From assembly GCA_963680875.1 (NCBI GenBank), contig OY804577.1, positions 106,961,906 to 107,025,905 of the forward strand: DNA of 64,000 bases, in the 5' to 3' direction. This stretch comes from Bathymodiolus brooksi. Its lineage: Eukaryota > Mollusca > Bivalvia > Mytilida > Modiolidae. A model generated the notes under the pieces. That model had not been told where the DNA came from. It searched no databases and saw nothing but the letters and a program-made list of their open reading frames with translations. The position numbers and the translations under genes were made by a program. The first letter of the stretch is position 1; every line of letters begins with the position of its first letter. Below are positions 19,704-33,576 of this stretch, one piece after another.

Positions 19704-22700
19704 GTAAGTTGAATAGTGAAAAGATAGGGAAAATATAGAAGAAAGGAAAGTTGAATAGAGATAAGATTTGGAAAATATGGAAGAATGGTAAGTTGAATAG
19801 TGAAATGATATGGAAAGTATGGGAGAAAAGTCAGTTGAATAGTGAAATGATATGGAAAATATGGAAGAAAAGTCAGTTGAACAGTGAAATGATATGGAAA
19901 GTATGGAAGAAAAGTAAGTTGAATAGTAAAAGATATGGAGAATATGGAAGAAAAGTCAGTTGAATAGTGAAATGATTTGGAAAATATGGAAGAAAAGTAA
20001 GTTGAATAGTGAAATGATATGGGAAAGACAGAAGAAAAATAAGTTGAATGGTGAAATGATATGGAAAATATGGAAGAAAGACAAGTTGAATTGTGAAAAG
20101 ATATGGAAAATATGGAAGAAAGCCATGTTGAATAGTGAAAAGATATGAAAATATGGAAGAAAAGTAGGTTGAATTGTGAAATGCTTTGGAAAATATGGAA
20201 GAAAAGTTAGTTGAAAAGTGAAAAGATATGGAAAATATGAAAGAAAAGTAAGTTGAAAAGTGAAAAAATATGGGAAATACAGAAGAAAAATAGGTTGAAT
20301 TGTGAAATGATATGAAAAATATGGAAGACAAGTAAGTCGAATAGTGATAAGAAATATATAATATGGAAGAAAGGCATGTTGAATAGTGAAAAAATAAAAA
20401 TAAAATATGGAAGAAACCCAAGTTGAATAGTGAAAAGATATGGAAAATACAATAGGAAATTGTGAAATGATAAGGAAAATATGGAATAAAAGTAGGTTGA
20501 AATGTGAAATGATATGGAAAATGTGGAAGAAAAGTAGGTTGAATTGTGAAATGATATGAACAATATGGAAGAAAAGTAAGTTGAAATATGAAATGATATG
20601 GAAAATATGGAAGAAAGGTAAGTCGAATAGTGATAAGATATGGAAAATATGGAAGAAAGGTAAGTTGAAAAGTGAACAAATACGAAAAATATGGAAGAAG
20701 AGTAAGTTGAAAAGTGAAAAGATATGGGAAATACAGAAGAAAGGAAAGTTGAATAATGAAAAAGATATGGAAAATACGGAAGAAAATTTGGTTGAATAGT
20801 GCAATGATATGGAAAATATGGAAGAAAACATCAGTTAAATAGTGAAATGATATGGTAAATATGCAGGAAAGGCAAGTTAAATAGTGATAAGATATGGACA
20901 ATATGTAAGAAAGGCAAGTTGAATTGTGAAAAGATATGGAAAATATGGAAGAAAGGCAAGTTGAATAGTGAAACGATTTGGAAAATGCTAAAGAAATGTA
21001 GAATGAATTGTGAAATGATATGGAAAATATGGAAGAAAAGTAAGTTGAAATGTGAAAATGATATGGAAAATTTGGAAGAAAGGCAATTGGAATAGTGATA
21101 AGATATGGACAATATGGAAGAAACCCAAGTTGAATAGTGAAAAGATATGGAAAATACAGAAGAAGAGTAAGTTGAATAGTGAAAAGATATGGAAATTATG
21201 GAATAAAATTAAGTTGAATATTGAAAAGATTTGGAAAATACAAAAGAAAATTGTGAAATGATATGGAAAATATGGAAGAAAAGTAGGTCGAAATGTGAAA
21301 TGATATGGAAAATTTGGAAGAAAGGCAATTGGAATAGTGATAAGATATGGACAATATGGAAGAAACCCAAGTTGAATAGTGAAAAGATATGGAAAATACA
21401 GAAGAAAAGTAAGTTGAATAGTGAAAAGATATGGAAATTATGGAATAAAATTAAGTTGAATATTGAAAAGATTTGGAAAATACAAAAGAAAATTGTGAAA
21501 TGATATGGAAAATATGGAAGAAAAGTAAGTTGAAAAGTGATAAAATACGAAAAATATGAAAGATGAGTAACTTGAAAAGTGAAAAGATATGGAAAATACA
21601 GAAGAAAGGAAAGTTGAATAATGAAAAAGATATGGAAAATAAGGACGAAAAGTAGGTTGAATAGTGAAATGATATCGAAAATATGGAAGAAAAAATAAGT
21701 TAAATAGTGAAATGATATTGAAAATATGGAAGAAAGGCAAGTTGAATAGTGATAATATATGGACAATATGGAAGAAAGACAAGTTGAATTGTGAAAAGAT
21801 ATGGAAAATATGGAAGAAAGCCAAGTTGAATAGTGAAACGATATGGAAAATATGGAAGAAATGTAGAATGAATTATGATATGATATGGAAAATATGGCAG
21901 AAAAGTAAGTTGAAATGTGAAATGATTTGGAAAATTTGGAAGAAAGGCAAGTGGAATAATGATAGGATATGGACAATATGGAAGAAACCCAAATTGAATA
22001 GTGAAAAGATATGGAAAATACAGAAGAAAAGTAAGTTGAATAGTGAAAAGATATGGAAATTATGGAATAAAAGTAAGTTGAATAGTGAAAAGATTGGGAA
22101 AATACAAAAGAAAATTGTGAAATGATATGGAAAATATGGAAGAAAAGTAGGTCGAAATATGAAATGATATGGAAAATATGGAAGAAAAGTAAGTAGAAAA
22201 GTGCAAAAAATACGAAAAATATGGAAGATGAGTAACTTGAAAAGTGAAAAGATATGGAAAATACAGAAGAAAGGAAAGTTGAATAATGAAAAAGATATGG
22301 AAAATACGGACGAAAAGTAGGTTGAATAGTGAAATGATATGGAAATATGGAAGAAATAATAAGCTAAATAGTGAAACGATATTGAAAATATGGAAGAAAG
22401 GCAAATTGAATAGTGATAAGATATAGACAATATGGAAGAAAGGCAAGTTGAAATGTGAAAAGATATGGAAAATATGGAAGAAAGCCAAGTTGAATAGTGA
22501 AAAGATATGGAAAATGCGGAAGAAATGTAGAATGAATTGTGAAATGATATGGAAAATATGGCAGAAAAGTAAGTTGAAATGTGAAATGATTTGGAAAATT
22601 TGGAAGAAATGCAAGTTGAATAGTGAAAAGATATGGACAATATGGAAGAAATCCAAGTTGCATAGTGAAAAGATATGGAAAATACAGAGGAAAAGTAAGT

Positions 22701-25700
22701 TGAATAGTAAAATTATATGGAAATTATGGAAGAAAAGTAAGTTGAAATGTGAAATGATATGGAAAATATGGAGGAGAAAAGTAGGTTGAATTGTGAAATG
22801 ATATGGAAAATATGGAAGAAAAGTAGGTTGAATAGTGAAATGATATGAAAAATATGGAAGAAACCCAAGTTGAATAGTGAAAAAATATGGACAATACAGA
22901 AGAAAAGCAAGTTGAATAGTGAAAAGATGGAAGAAAGGAAGTTGAATGGTGAAAAGATATGAAAAATATGGAAGAAAATTGTGAAATGATATGAAATATA
23001 TGTAAGAAAGGCAAGTTGAATAGTGAAAAGATATGGAAAATATGGAAGAAACCCAAGTCGAATAGTGATAAGATATGGAAAATATGGAAGAAAGCCAAGT
23101 TGAATAGTGAAAAGATATGGAAAATATGGTAGAAATGTAGGTTGAATTGTGAAATGATATGGAAAATATGGAAGAAAAGTAAGCTAAAATGTGAAATGAT
23201 ATGGAAAATTTGGAAGAAAGGCAAGTCGAATAGTGATAAGATATGGAGAATATGGAAGAAACCCAAGTTGAATAGTGAAAAGATATGGAAAATACAGAAG
23301 AAAAGTAAGTTGAATATTGAAAAGATATGGAAATTATGGAAGAAACCCAAGTTGAATAGTGAAAAGATATGGAAAACACAGAAGAAAAGCAAGTTGAATA
23401 GTGAAAAGATATGGAAAACACAGAAGAAAAGCAAGTTGAATAGTGAAAAGATGGAAGAAAGGAAGTTAAATGGTGAAAAGATATGAAAAATATGGAAGAA
23501 AATTGTGAAATGATATGAAAAATATGGAAGAAAGGCAATTTGAATATTGAAAAGATATCGAAAATATGGAAGAAACCCAAGTCGAATAGTGAAAAGATAT
23601 GGAAAATACGGAAGAAATGTAGGTTGAATTGTGAAATGATATGGAAAATATGGAAGAAAAGTAAGCTGAAATGTGAAATGATATGGAAAATTTGGAAGAA
23701 AGGCAAGTCGAATAGTGATAAGATATGGACAATATGGAAGAAAAGTAAGTTGAATAGTGAAAAGATATGGAAATTATGGAAGAAAAGTAAGTTGAATGGT
23801 GAAAAGATTTGGAAAATACAGAAGAAAATTGTGAAATGATATGAAAAATATGGAAGAAAAGTAGGCTGAAATGTGAAATGATATGGAAAATATAGAAGAA
23901 ACCCAAGTTGAATAGTGAAAAGATATGGACAATATGGAAGAAAGGCAAGTGGAATAGTGAAAATATATGAAAAATATGGAAGAAACCCAAGCTGAATAGT
24001 GAAAAGATATGAAAAATATGGAAGAAAGGCAAGTTGAATAGTGAAAATATATGAAAAATATGGAAGAAACCCAAGTTGATTAGTGAAAATATATGAAAAA
24101 TATGGAAGAAAACCAAGTTGAATAGTGAAAAGATATGAAAAATATGGAAGAAGCCAAAGTTGAATAGGGAACAGATATGTAAATTATGGAAGAAAATTTA
24201 GTTGAATAGTGAAATGATTTGAAAAATATGGAACAAACCCAATTTGAATAGTGAAAAAATATGGACAATATGGAAGAAAGGCAAGTTGAATAGTGAAAAT
24301 ATATAAAAAATATGGAAGAAACCCAAGTTGAATAGTGAAAATATATGAAAAATATGGAAGAAAACCAAGTTGAATAGTGAAAAGATATGTAAATTATGTA
24401 AGAAAGTTAAGTTGAATAGTGAATAGATATGGAAAATACAGAAGAAAAGTAAGTTGAATAGTGAAAAGATATGGAAAATATGGCAGAAAGGCAAGTTGAA
24501 TAGTGAAAAGATATGAAAAATATGGAAGAAAATTGTGAAATGATATGGAAAATATGGAAGAAAGGCAAGTCGAATAGTGATAAGAAATGGACAATATGGA
24601 AGAAAGGCAAGTTGAATAGTGAAAAGAGATGGAAATTAATGAAGAAAAGTAAGTTGAATAGTGAAAAGATTTGGAAAATATGGAAGAAAGATAAATTGAA
24701 TAGTGAAATGATTTGGACAATATGGAAGAAAGGCAAGTTGAATAGTGAATAGATATGGAAAATACAGAAGAAAAGTAAGTTGAATAGTGAAAAGATATGG
24801 AAAATATGGCAGAAAGGCAAGTTGAATAGTGATAAGATATAGACAATATGGAAGAAAGGCAAGTTGAAATGTGAAAAGATATGGAAAATATGGAAGAAAG
24901 CCAAGTTGAATAGTGAAAAGATATGGAAAATGCGGAAGAAATGTAGAATGAATTGTGAAATGATATGGAAAATATGGCAGAAAAGTAAGTTGAAATGTGA
25001 AATGATTTGGAAAATTTGGAAGAAATGCAAGTTGAATAGTGAAAAGATATGGACAATATGGAAGAAATCCAAGTTGCATAGTGAAAAGATATGGAAAATA
25101 CAGAGGAAAAGTAAGTTGAATAGTAAAATTATATGGAAATTATGGAAGAAAAGTAAGTTGAAATGTGAAATGATATGGAAAATATGGAGGAGAAAAGTAG
25201 GTTGAATTGTGAAATGATATGGAAAATATGGAAGAAAAGTAGGCTGAATAGTGAAATGATATGAAAAATATGGAAGTAACCCAAGTTGAATAGTGAAAAA
25301 ATATGGACAATACAGAAGAAAAGCAAGTTGAATAGTGAAAAGATGGAAGAAAGGAAGTTGAATGGTGAAAAGATATGGACAATATGGAAGAAAGGCAAGT
25401 GGAATAGTGAAAATATATGAAAAATATGGAAGAAACCCAAGATGAATAGTGAAAAGATATGAAAAATATGGAAGAAAGGCAAGTTGAATAGTGAAAATAT
25501 ATGAAAAATATGGAAGAAACCCAAGTTGATTAGTGAAAATATATGAAAAATATGGAAGAAAACCAAGTTGAATAGTGAAAAGATATGAAAAATATGGAAG
25601 AAGCCAAAGTTGAATAGGGAACAGATATGTAAATTATGGAAGAAAATTTAGTTGAATAGTGAAATGATTTGAAAAATATGGAACAAACCCAATTTGAATA

Positions 25701-28700
25701 GTGAAAAGATATGGACAATATGGAAGAAAGGCAAGTTGAATAGTGAAAATATATAAAAAATATGGAAGAAACCCAAGTTGAATAGTGAAAATATATGAAA
25801 AATATGGAAGAAAACCAAGTTGAATAGTGAAAAGATATGTAAATTATGGATGAAAGTTAAGTTGAATAGTGAAATGATATGAAAATATGGAAGAAACCCA
25901 AGTTGAATAGTGAATAGATATGGAAAATACAGAAGAAAAGTAAGTAAGATATGGAAAATATGGCAGAAAGGCAAGTTGAATAGTGAAAAGATATGAAAAA
26001 TATGGAAGAAAATTGTGAAATGATATGGAAAATATGGAAGAAAGGCAAGTCGAATAGTGATAAGAAATGGACAATATGGAAGAAAGGCAAGTTGAATAGT
26101 GAAAAGAGATGGATAATACAGAAGAAAAGTAAGTTGAGTAGTGAAAAGATATGGAAATTAATGAAGAAAAGTAAGTTGAATAGTGAAAAGATTTGGAAAA
26201 TATGGAAGAAAGATAAATTGAATAGTGAAATGATTTGGACAATATGGAAGAAAGGCAAGTTGAATAGTGAATAGATATGGAAAATACAGAAGAAAAGTAA
26301 GTTGAATAGTGAAAAGATATGGAAAATATGGCAGAAAGGCAAGTTGAATAGTGATAAGATATAGACAATATGGAAGAAAGGCAAGTTGAAATGTGAAAAG
26401 ATATGGAAAATATGGAAGAAATGTAGAATGAATTGTGAAATGATATGGAAAATATGGCAGAAAAGTAAGTTGAAATGTGAAATGATTTGGAAAATTTGGA
26501 AGAAATGCAAGTTGAATAGTGAAAAGATATGGACAATATGGAAGAAATCCAAGTTGCATAGTGAAAAGATATGGAAAATACAGAGGAAAAGTAAGTTGAA
26601 TAGTAAAATTATATGGAAATTATGGAAGAAAAGTAAGTTGAAATGTGAAATGATATGGAAAATATGGAGGAGAAAAGTAGGTTGAATTGTGAAATGATAT
26701 GGAAAATATGGAAGAAAAGTAGGTTGAATAGTGAAATGATATGAAAAATATGGAAGTAACCCAAGTTGAATAGTGAAAAAATATGGACAATACAGAAGAA
26801 AAGCAAGTTGAATAGTGAAAAGATGGAAGAAAGGAAGTTGAATGGTGAAAAGATATGAAAAATATGGAAGAAAATTGTGAAATGATATGAAATATATGTA
26901 AGAAAGGCAAGTTGAATAGTGAAAAGATATGGAAAATATGGAAGAAACCCAAGTCGAATAGTGATAAGATATGGAAAATATGGAAGAAAGCCAAGTTGAA
27001 TAGTGAAAAGATATGGAAAATATGGTAGAAATGTAGGTTGAATTGTGAAATGATATGGAAAATATGGAAGAAAAGTAAGCTAAAATGTGAAATGATATGG
27101 AAAATTTGGAAGAAAGGCAAGTCGAATAGTGATAAGATATGGAGAATATGGAAGAAACCCAAGTTGAATAGTGAAAAGATATGGAAAATACAGAAGAAAA
27201 GTAAGTTGAATAGTGAAAAGATATGGAAATTATGGAAGAAAAGTAAGCTAAAATGTGAAATGATATGGAAAATTTGGAAGAAAGGCAAGTCGAATAGTGA
27301 TAAGATATGGAGAATATGGAAGAAACCCAAGTTGAATAGTGAAAAGATATGGAAAACACAGAAGAAAAGCAAGTTGAATAGTGAAAAGATGGAAGAAAGG
27401 AAGTTAAATGGTGAAAAGATATGAAAAATATGGAAGAAAATTGTGAAATGATATGAAAAATATGGAAGAAAGGCAATTTGAATATTGAAAAGATATCGAA
27501 AATATGGAAGAAACCCAAGTCGAATAGTGAAAAGATATGGAAAATACGGAAGAAATGTAGGTTGAATTGTGAAATGATATGGAAAATATGGAAGAAAAGT
27601 AAGCTGAAATGTGAAATGATATGGAAAATTTGGAAGAAAGGCAAGTCGAATAGTGATAAGATATGGACAATATGGAAGAAAAGTAAGTTGAATAGTGAAA
27701 AGATATGGAAATTATGGAAGAAAAGTAAGTTGAATGGTGAAAAGATTTGGAAAATACAGAAGAAAATTGTGAAATGATATGAAAAATATGGAAGAAAAGT
27801 AGGCTGAAATGTGAAATGATATGGAAAATATAGAAGAAACCCAAGTTGAATAGTGAAAAGTTATGGACAATATGGAAGAAAGGCAAGTGGAATAGTGAAA
27901 ATATATGAAAAATATGGAAGAAAGGCAAGTTGAATAGTGAAAATATATGAAAAATATGGAAGAAACCCAAGTTGATTAGTGAAAATATATGAAAAATATG
28001 GAAGAAAACCAAGTTGAATAGTGAAAAGATATGAAAAATATGGAAGAAGCCAAAGTTGAATAGGGAACAGATATGTAAATTATGGAAGAAAATTTAGTTG
28101 AATAGTGAAATGATTTGAAAAATATGGAACAAACCCAATTTGAATAGTGAAAAGATATGGACAATATGGAAGAAAGGCAAGTTGAATAGTGAAAATATAT
28201 AAAAAATATGGAAGAAACCCAAGTTGAATAGTGAAAATATATGAAAAATATGGAAGAAAACCAAGTTGAATAGTGAAAAGATATGTAAATTATGGATGAA
28301 AGTTAAGTTGAATAGTGAAATGATATGAAAATATGGAAGAAACCCAAGTTGAATAGTGAATAGATATGGAAAATACAGAAGAAAAGTAAGTTGAATGGTG
28401 AAAAGATATGGAAAATATGGCAGAAAGGCAAGTTGAATAGTGAAAAGATATGAAAAATATGGAAGAAAATTGTGAAATGATATGGAAAATATGGAAGAAA
28501 GGCAAGTCGAATAGTGATAAGAAATGGACAATATGGAAGAAAGGCAAGTTGAATAGTGAAAAGAGATGGAAAATACAGAAGAAAAGTAAGTTGAGTAGTG
28601 AAAAGATATGGAAATTAATGAAGAAAAGTAAGTTGAATAGTGAAAAGATTTGGAAAATATGGAAGAAAGATAAATTGAATAGTGAAATGATTTGGACAAT

Positions 28701-31262
28701 ATGGAAGAAAGGCAAGTTGAATAGTGAATAGATATGGAAAATACAGAAGAAAAGTAAGTTGAATAGTGAAAAGATATGGAAAATATGGCAGAAAGGCAAG
28801 TTGAATAGTGAAAAGATATGAAAAATATGGAAGAAAATTGTGAAATGATATGGAAAATATGGAAGAAAGGCAAGTCGAATAGTGATAAGAAATGGACAAT
28901 ATGGAAGAAAGGAAAGTTGAGTAGTGAAAAGAAATGGAAATTAATGAAGAAAAGTAAGTTGAATAGTGAAAAGATTTGGAAAATATGGAAGAAAGATAAA
29001 TTGAATAGTGAAATGAGTTGGACAATATGGAAGAAAGGCAAGTTGAATAGTGAAAAGATATGGAAATTATGGAAGAAAAGTAAGTTGAAGAGTGAAAAGA
29101 TATGAAAAATATGGAAGAAACCCAAGTTGAATAGTGAAAAGATATGGAAAGTACAGAAGAAAAGTAAGCTGAATTGTGAAAAGATATGGAAGAAAGGCAA
29201 GTTGAATAGTGATAAGATATGAACAATATGGAAGAATGGTAAGTTGAATAGTGATAAGATATGGAAAATATGGAAGAAAGCAAGTTGAAGAGTGAAAAGA
29301 TATGAAAAATATAGAAGAAACCAAAGTTGAATAGTGAAAAGATATGAAAAATATGGAAGAAGCCAAAGTTGAATAGGGAACAGATGTGTAAATTATGGAA
29401 GAAAATTAAGTTGAATAGTGAAATGATTTGAAAAATATGGAAGAAACCCAAGTTGAATAGTGAATAGATATGGAAAATACAGAAGAAAAGTAAGTTGAAT
29501 AGTGAAAAGATATGGAAAATATGGCAGAAAGACAAGTTGAATAGTGAAAAAATATGAAAAATATGGAAGAAAATTGTGAAATGATATGGAAAATATGGAA
29601 GAAAAGTAGGTTGAGATGTGAAATATGGAAAATATGGAAGAAACCCAAGTTGAATAGTGAATAGATATGGAAAATAAAGAAGAAAAGTAAGTTGAATAGT
29701 GAAAAGATATGGAAAATATGGCAGAAAGGCAAGTTGAATAGTGAAAAGATATGAAAAATATGGAAGAAAATTGTGAAATGATATGGAAAATATGGAAGAA
29801 AGGCAAGTCGAATAGTGATAAGAAATGGACAATATGGAAGAAAGGAAAGTTGAATAGTGAAAAGAGATGGAAAATACAGAAGAAAAGTAAGTTGAGTAGT
29901 GAAAAGAAATGGAAATTAATGAAGAAAAGTAAGTTGAATAGTGAAAAGATTTGGAAAATATGGAAGAAAGATAAATTGAATAGTGAAATGAGTTGGACAA
30001 TATGGAAGAAAGGCAAGTTGAATAGTGAAAAGATATGGAAATTATGGAAGAAAAGTAAGTTGAAGAGTGAAAAGATATGAAAAATATGAAAGAAACCCAA
30101 GTTGAATAGTGAAAAGATATGGAAAGTACAGAAGAAAAGTAAGTTGAATTGTGAAAAGATATGGAAGAAAGGCAAGTTGAATAGTGATAAGATATGAACA
30201 ATATGGAAGAATGGTAAGTTGAATAGTGATAAGATATGGAAAATATGGAAGAAAGCAAGTTGAAGAGTGAAAAGATATGAAAAATATGGAAGAAACCCAA
30301 GTTGAATAGTGAAAAGATATGGAAAATACAGAAGAAAAGTAAGTTGAATTGTGAAAAGATATGGAAGAAAGGCAAGTTGAATAGTGATAAGATATGAACA
30401 ATATGGAAGAATGGCAAGTTGAATAGTGATAAGATATGGAAAATATGGAAGAAACCCAAGCTGAATAGTGAAAAGATATTAAAAATATGGAAGAAAAGCA
30501 AGTTGAATAGTGAAAATATATGAAAAATATGGAAGAAACCAAAGTTGAATAGTGAAAAGATATGAAAAATATGGAAGAAGCCAAAGATGAATAGGGAACA
30601 GATGTGTAAACTATGAAAGAAAATTAAGTTGAATAGTGAATTGATTTGAAAAATATGGAAGAAACCCAAGTTGAATAGTGAATAGATGTGGAAAATACAG
30701 AAGAAAAGTAGGCTGAAATGTGAAATGATATGGAAAATATGGAAGAAACCCAAGTTGAATAGTGAAAATATATGAAAAATATGGAAGAAAACCAAGTTGA
30801 ATAGTGAAAAGATATGTAAATTATGGATGAAAATTAAGTTGAATAGTGAAATGATATGAAAATATGGAAGAAACCCAAGTTGAATAGTGAATAGATATGG
30901 AAAATACAGAAGAAAAGTAAGTTGAATAGTGAAAAGATATGGAAAATATGGCAGAAAGACAAGTTGAATAGTGAAAAAATATGAAAAATATGGAAGAAAA
31001 TTAAGAAATGATATGGAAAATATGGAAGAAAAGTAGGTTGAGATGTGAAATATGGAAAATATGGAAGAAACCCAAGTTGAATAGTGAAAAGATATGGACA
31101 ATATGAAAGAAAGGCAAGTTGAATAGTAAAAATATATGATAAATATGGAAGAAACCCAAGTTGAATAGTGACAATATATGAAAAATATGGAAGAAAACCA
31201 AGTTGAATAGTGAAAAGATTTGTAAATTATGGATAAAAATTAAGTTGAATAGTGAAATGATA
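19704..31262 (+). repeat. 42-bp minisatellite, plus orientation, 11.5 kb, with higher-order structure
   Basis: About 275 units, base form AGTAAGTTGAATAGTGAAAA + GATATGGAAAATATGGAAGAAA. Variants differ in the linker before TTGAATAG (AGTAAG, GGCAAG, ACCCAAG, AGTAGG, GCCAAG) and in AAAAG versus AAATG. Groups of units recur as higher-order blocks: about 975 bp, 1.45-1.48 kb, 2.42-2.45 kb, and 3.90-3.94 kb as the sum of the last two. Many units keep GTAAGT, matching a splice donor. The array ends at 31256-31262 in ATGATA, shared with the LINE sequence that follows. Open frames of up to 828 codons on either strand result from the 42-nt period. Confidence 0.95.
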
Positions 31263-31268
31263 ACACCT
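31251..31268. other. Duplication junction, ATGATA microhomology
   Basis: The sequence AGTGAA-ATGATA-ACACC joins satellite (AGTGAAATGATATGG in neighbouring units) to LINE A (GCTGATGATAACACC at 666-680). The six shared bases ATGATA (31257-31262) can belong to either side. No inserted bases are present. Confidence 0.9.
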
Positions 31269-32453
31269 TGTCTTATGTAAATGATAATTATGAGAAATTA
31301 ATTGATATACTTGAAAAAGAAAGCTCAGTATTGATAGACTGATTCAAATTCAATTGTATGCAGACTAATCCAGATAAGTTTCAAGCCATTGCAGTTGGCA
31401 ATAAGACACATGCCAAGACACCAGTATTTAAAATAGATTCAGCTGAAATTACTTGTGATGAAGTGGTAAAATTACTAGGAATAGATATTGATTACCAACT
31501 TAATTTCAATTATCATATTAAAAATATATGTCGTAAAGCTTCTCAACAGTTGAATGTTTTAAAGCGCATTGGTTGTTTTCTTTCAAAATTAAATAAATTA
31601 ACAATTTTTCATACTTTCATTTTGTCTAATTTTAATTTTTGTCCTTTGGCGTGGCATTTTTGCAATAAAAGTAATACCTCTAAATTAGAAAAAATCCAGG
31701 CGAGGGCTTTACGATTTATATACGAGGACTATGAGAGCACATATGATGAGTTATTAGAAAAAGCTAAAGTTCCATCTCTGAAAGTTAGAAGAATGCGTAC
31801 CATGGCTATTGAATGTTTTAAGATTTTAAACAAACTTTCACCATCTTGTTTACATGATTTAGTTGTTTTTAAAGATTGTAAATATAATTTTAGATATTCC
31901 AATATTGTAGATATACCTAGGGTACGAACATCTACCTACGGTAAGAATATTTTTAAATATGCAGCAGCTGTTTTATGGAATGACCTACCTGATGATTTTA
32001 GAAAAATTTCCAATTTTAATCAGTTTAAGAATATTTTAAAATCTTGGAATGGAAATGTATGTAAATGTTCAGTTTGTGCTGACTTTTAAATTTGTTTAAA
32101 TTTCTACCATCTAGGTCATATCCAGTTTTTATTTATTGTGCTTATAAAATTTTTATGCTTTGCTCATAATATCAGCTTTTAGTTGTTCATAGTTTGCTAC
32201 ATTAGCTCTTGGTATGCTTAGCTTATAACATCAGCTTTTAATCTGCTTTTTTGCTTATCTTATAATTGTTAGTATTTTACATATAGTGCTTACTTAGTCT
32301 TGTATTTTAGCTGTATGTTGCATGCTTGTTATTTGTTATTTATTATGTGTCTGTGTATGTCGGTTAAAAGCTCAACAGAGCTTATGTTGTATGTTGTTTT
32401 AACCATGCCGACTCTAAATAAAGCTTATTTATTTATTTATTTATTTATTTATT
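31257..32453 (+). mobile_element. LINE A, copy 2, truncated at the YADD motif
   Basis: Same as 670-1866. The RT starts inside the catalytic motif; it then has the TGA, the open C-terminal region (31358-32089), the 3' hairpin (32359-32412) and the TTTA tail. One change at 31364 (G to A) turns MQAN into MQTN. Confidence 0.9.
31358..32089 (+). pseudogene. LINE A RT C-terminal part, copy 2
   Basis: 243 codons after the TGA, with KLLGI, the thumb region and CKCSVCADF. It lacks fingers and palm, so it cannot be a working RT. Identical to 771-1502 except for one residue. Confidence 0.85.
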
Positions 32454-32889
32454 ATTAATTTTGCAATCACCGCGATATCATAGGAAACCATTTCTGGGAG
32501 GTACATCGGCGTTATCATAGGGAAAAGTGGTGACGTATTTTTAAACAAATTCAAAGAATAAAATGAATTGTGGGGGAAAATAGGTTTCTATACCAGGGAA
32601 TAAAATGTAACATTTTTGGATTAATTCCGAAAACTAGTTACGTTACACAGACGTTAAACATTAAGTACCGCGGTACCATAGAACCCTGGGATAATCGTAA
32701 TGTAATTGATTACATTCATTTTGACCCTGTAATCATGGTTACTTTCTGATTACATTTAGATTACTTTTCATCACTTTGACTTATTTTGTCTTAACTGAAA
32801 CATATATGTCTTTAGATATTTAATGTATGATTTATGTAAATGAATTTTCTTCATGAAATTTATTAAGCAAATAATGTAGATATTATTAT
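32090..32889. other. LINE A 3' UTR and non-coding stretch, copy 2
   Basis: Equivalent of 1503-2302. It holds the LINE A 3' UTR and the GTAAT/ATTAC palindromic cluster at 32693-32764; no gene. Confidence 0.5.
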
Positions 32890-32952
32890 ATGCTTAAAGC
32901 CTTAATTGCAATCAAAACTATCACAGCTACAAAAAATATTAAGTATAAAAAA

Positions 32953-33340
32953 ATGGCTACAGGTCAAGGCGGGATCTTATCTGCCCTCTTACTTTTTGCA
33001 ATACTCTTCCGTTTAGGACTATTACAAGAGCCAATTTATGATGCAGAGTATCGCCTAGTAAATGATCTAAGTTTTTATGCATGTAATACCAGCCACATAT
33101 CAAAATTCGACTACGTACTAAGTAGACTGACCGTGAGTACAAGTGACGTCATTTCAAATAGTAAATTGAAAACAAAGACTTACATGAAAGCTATAAAAGA
33201 TCCAAAAATGTACTGTTTCATTTTACTAGTTTAAATAAGCGGTGATGTTGCCGAAAACCCTGGACCAGTTAAAAATCCGTGTGGGAAGTGTGAGAGGCCT
33301 GTCCGAAGTAACCAACGGGGTATCCAATGTGAAGACTGTA
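32953..33340 (+). pseudogene. LINE B ORF2 N-terminus with 2A-like motif, copy 2
   Basis: Same as 2366-2753: hydrophobic leader, TAA, SGDVAENPGP (33238-33267) and the first cysteines of the PHD finger. One change (33088, G to A) makes Ala into Thr. Confidence 0.7.
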
Positions 33341-33576
33341 CAGTACAGCTGACAGCATACACTGACAAATGCTGAGCATTTAAAAGGCTCAGCATTCAAT
33401 GCTGAGGTTTTATTGGGGGTCGTAAATCATAGGCTGATGATCAGTTTTATTACCCTCACCTGTACAGATGGTCAGCAATTGAATATACAATATGATCATA
33501 ATGATATCCAGATAGATGTACCTGATTCAATAGGTGTTAGTAAAATTTACCTGAGCATGTATGTGTGATTTGTTAC

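Larger units (their letters stand above)
670..31256. repeat. 30.6-kb tandem duplication, copy 1
   Basis: This whole block recurs at 31257 onward in the same order and orientation, with an offset of 30,587 rising to 30,588 after an A run at about 5.21 kb. The left boundary is ATGATA at 670-675 in LINE A's YADD region; sequence 1-669 is not in copy 2. Confidence 0.95.

Noticed and set aside
28615..31101. 828-codon minus-strand open frame and dozens of similar long frames in the arrays
   Set aside because: They consist only of the 42-bp satellite read in 14-codon steps. They overlap each other in several frames on both strands and have no independent domain.
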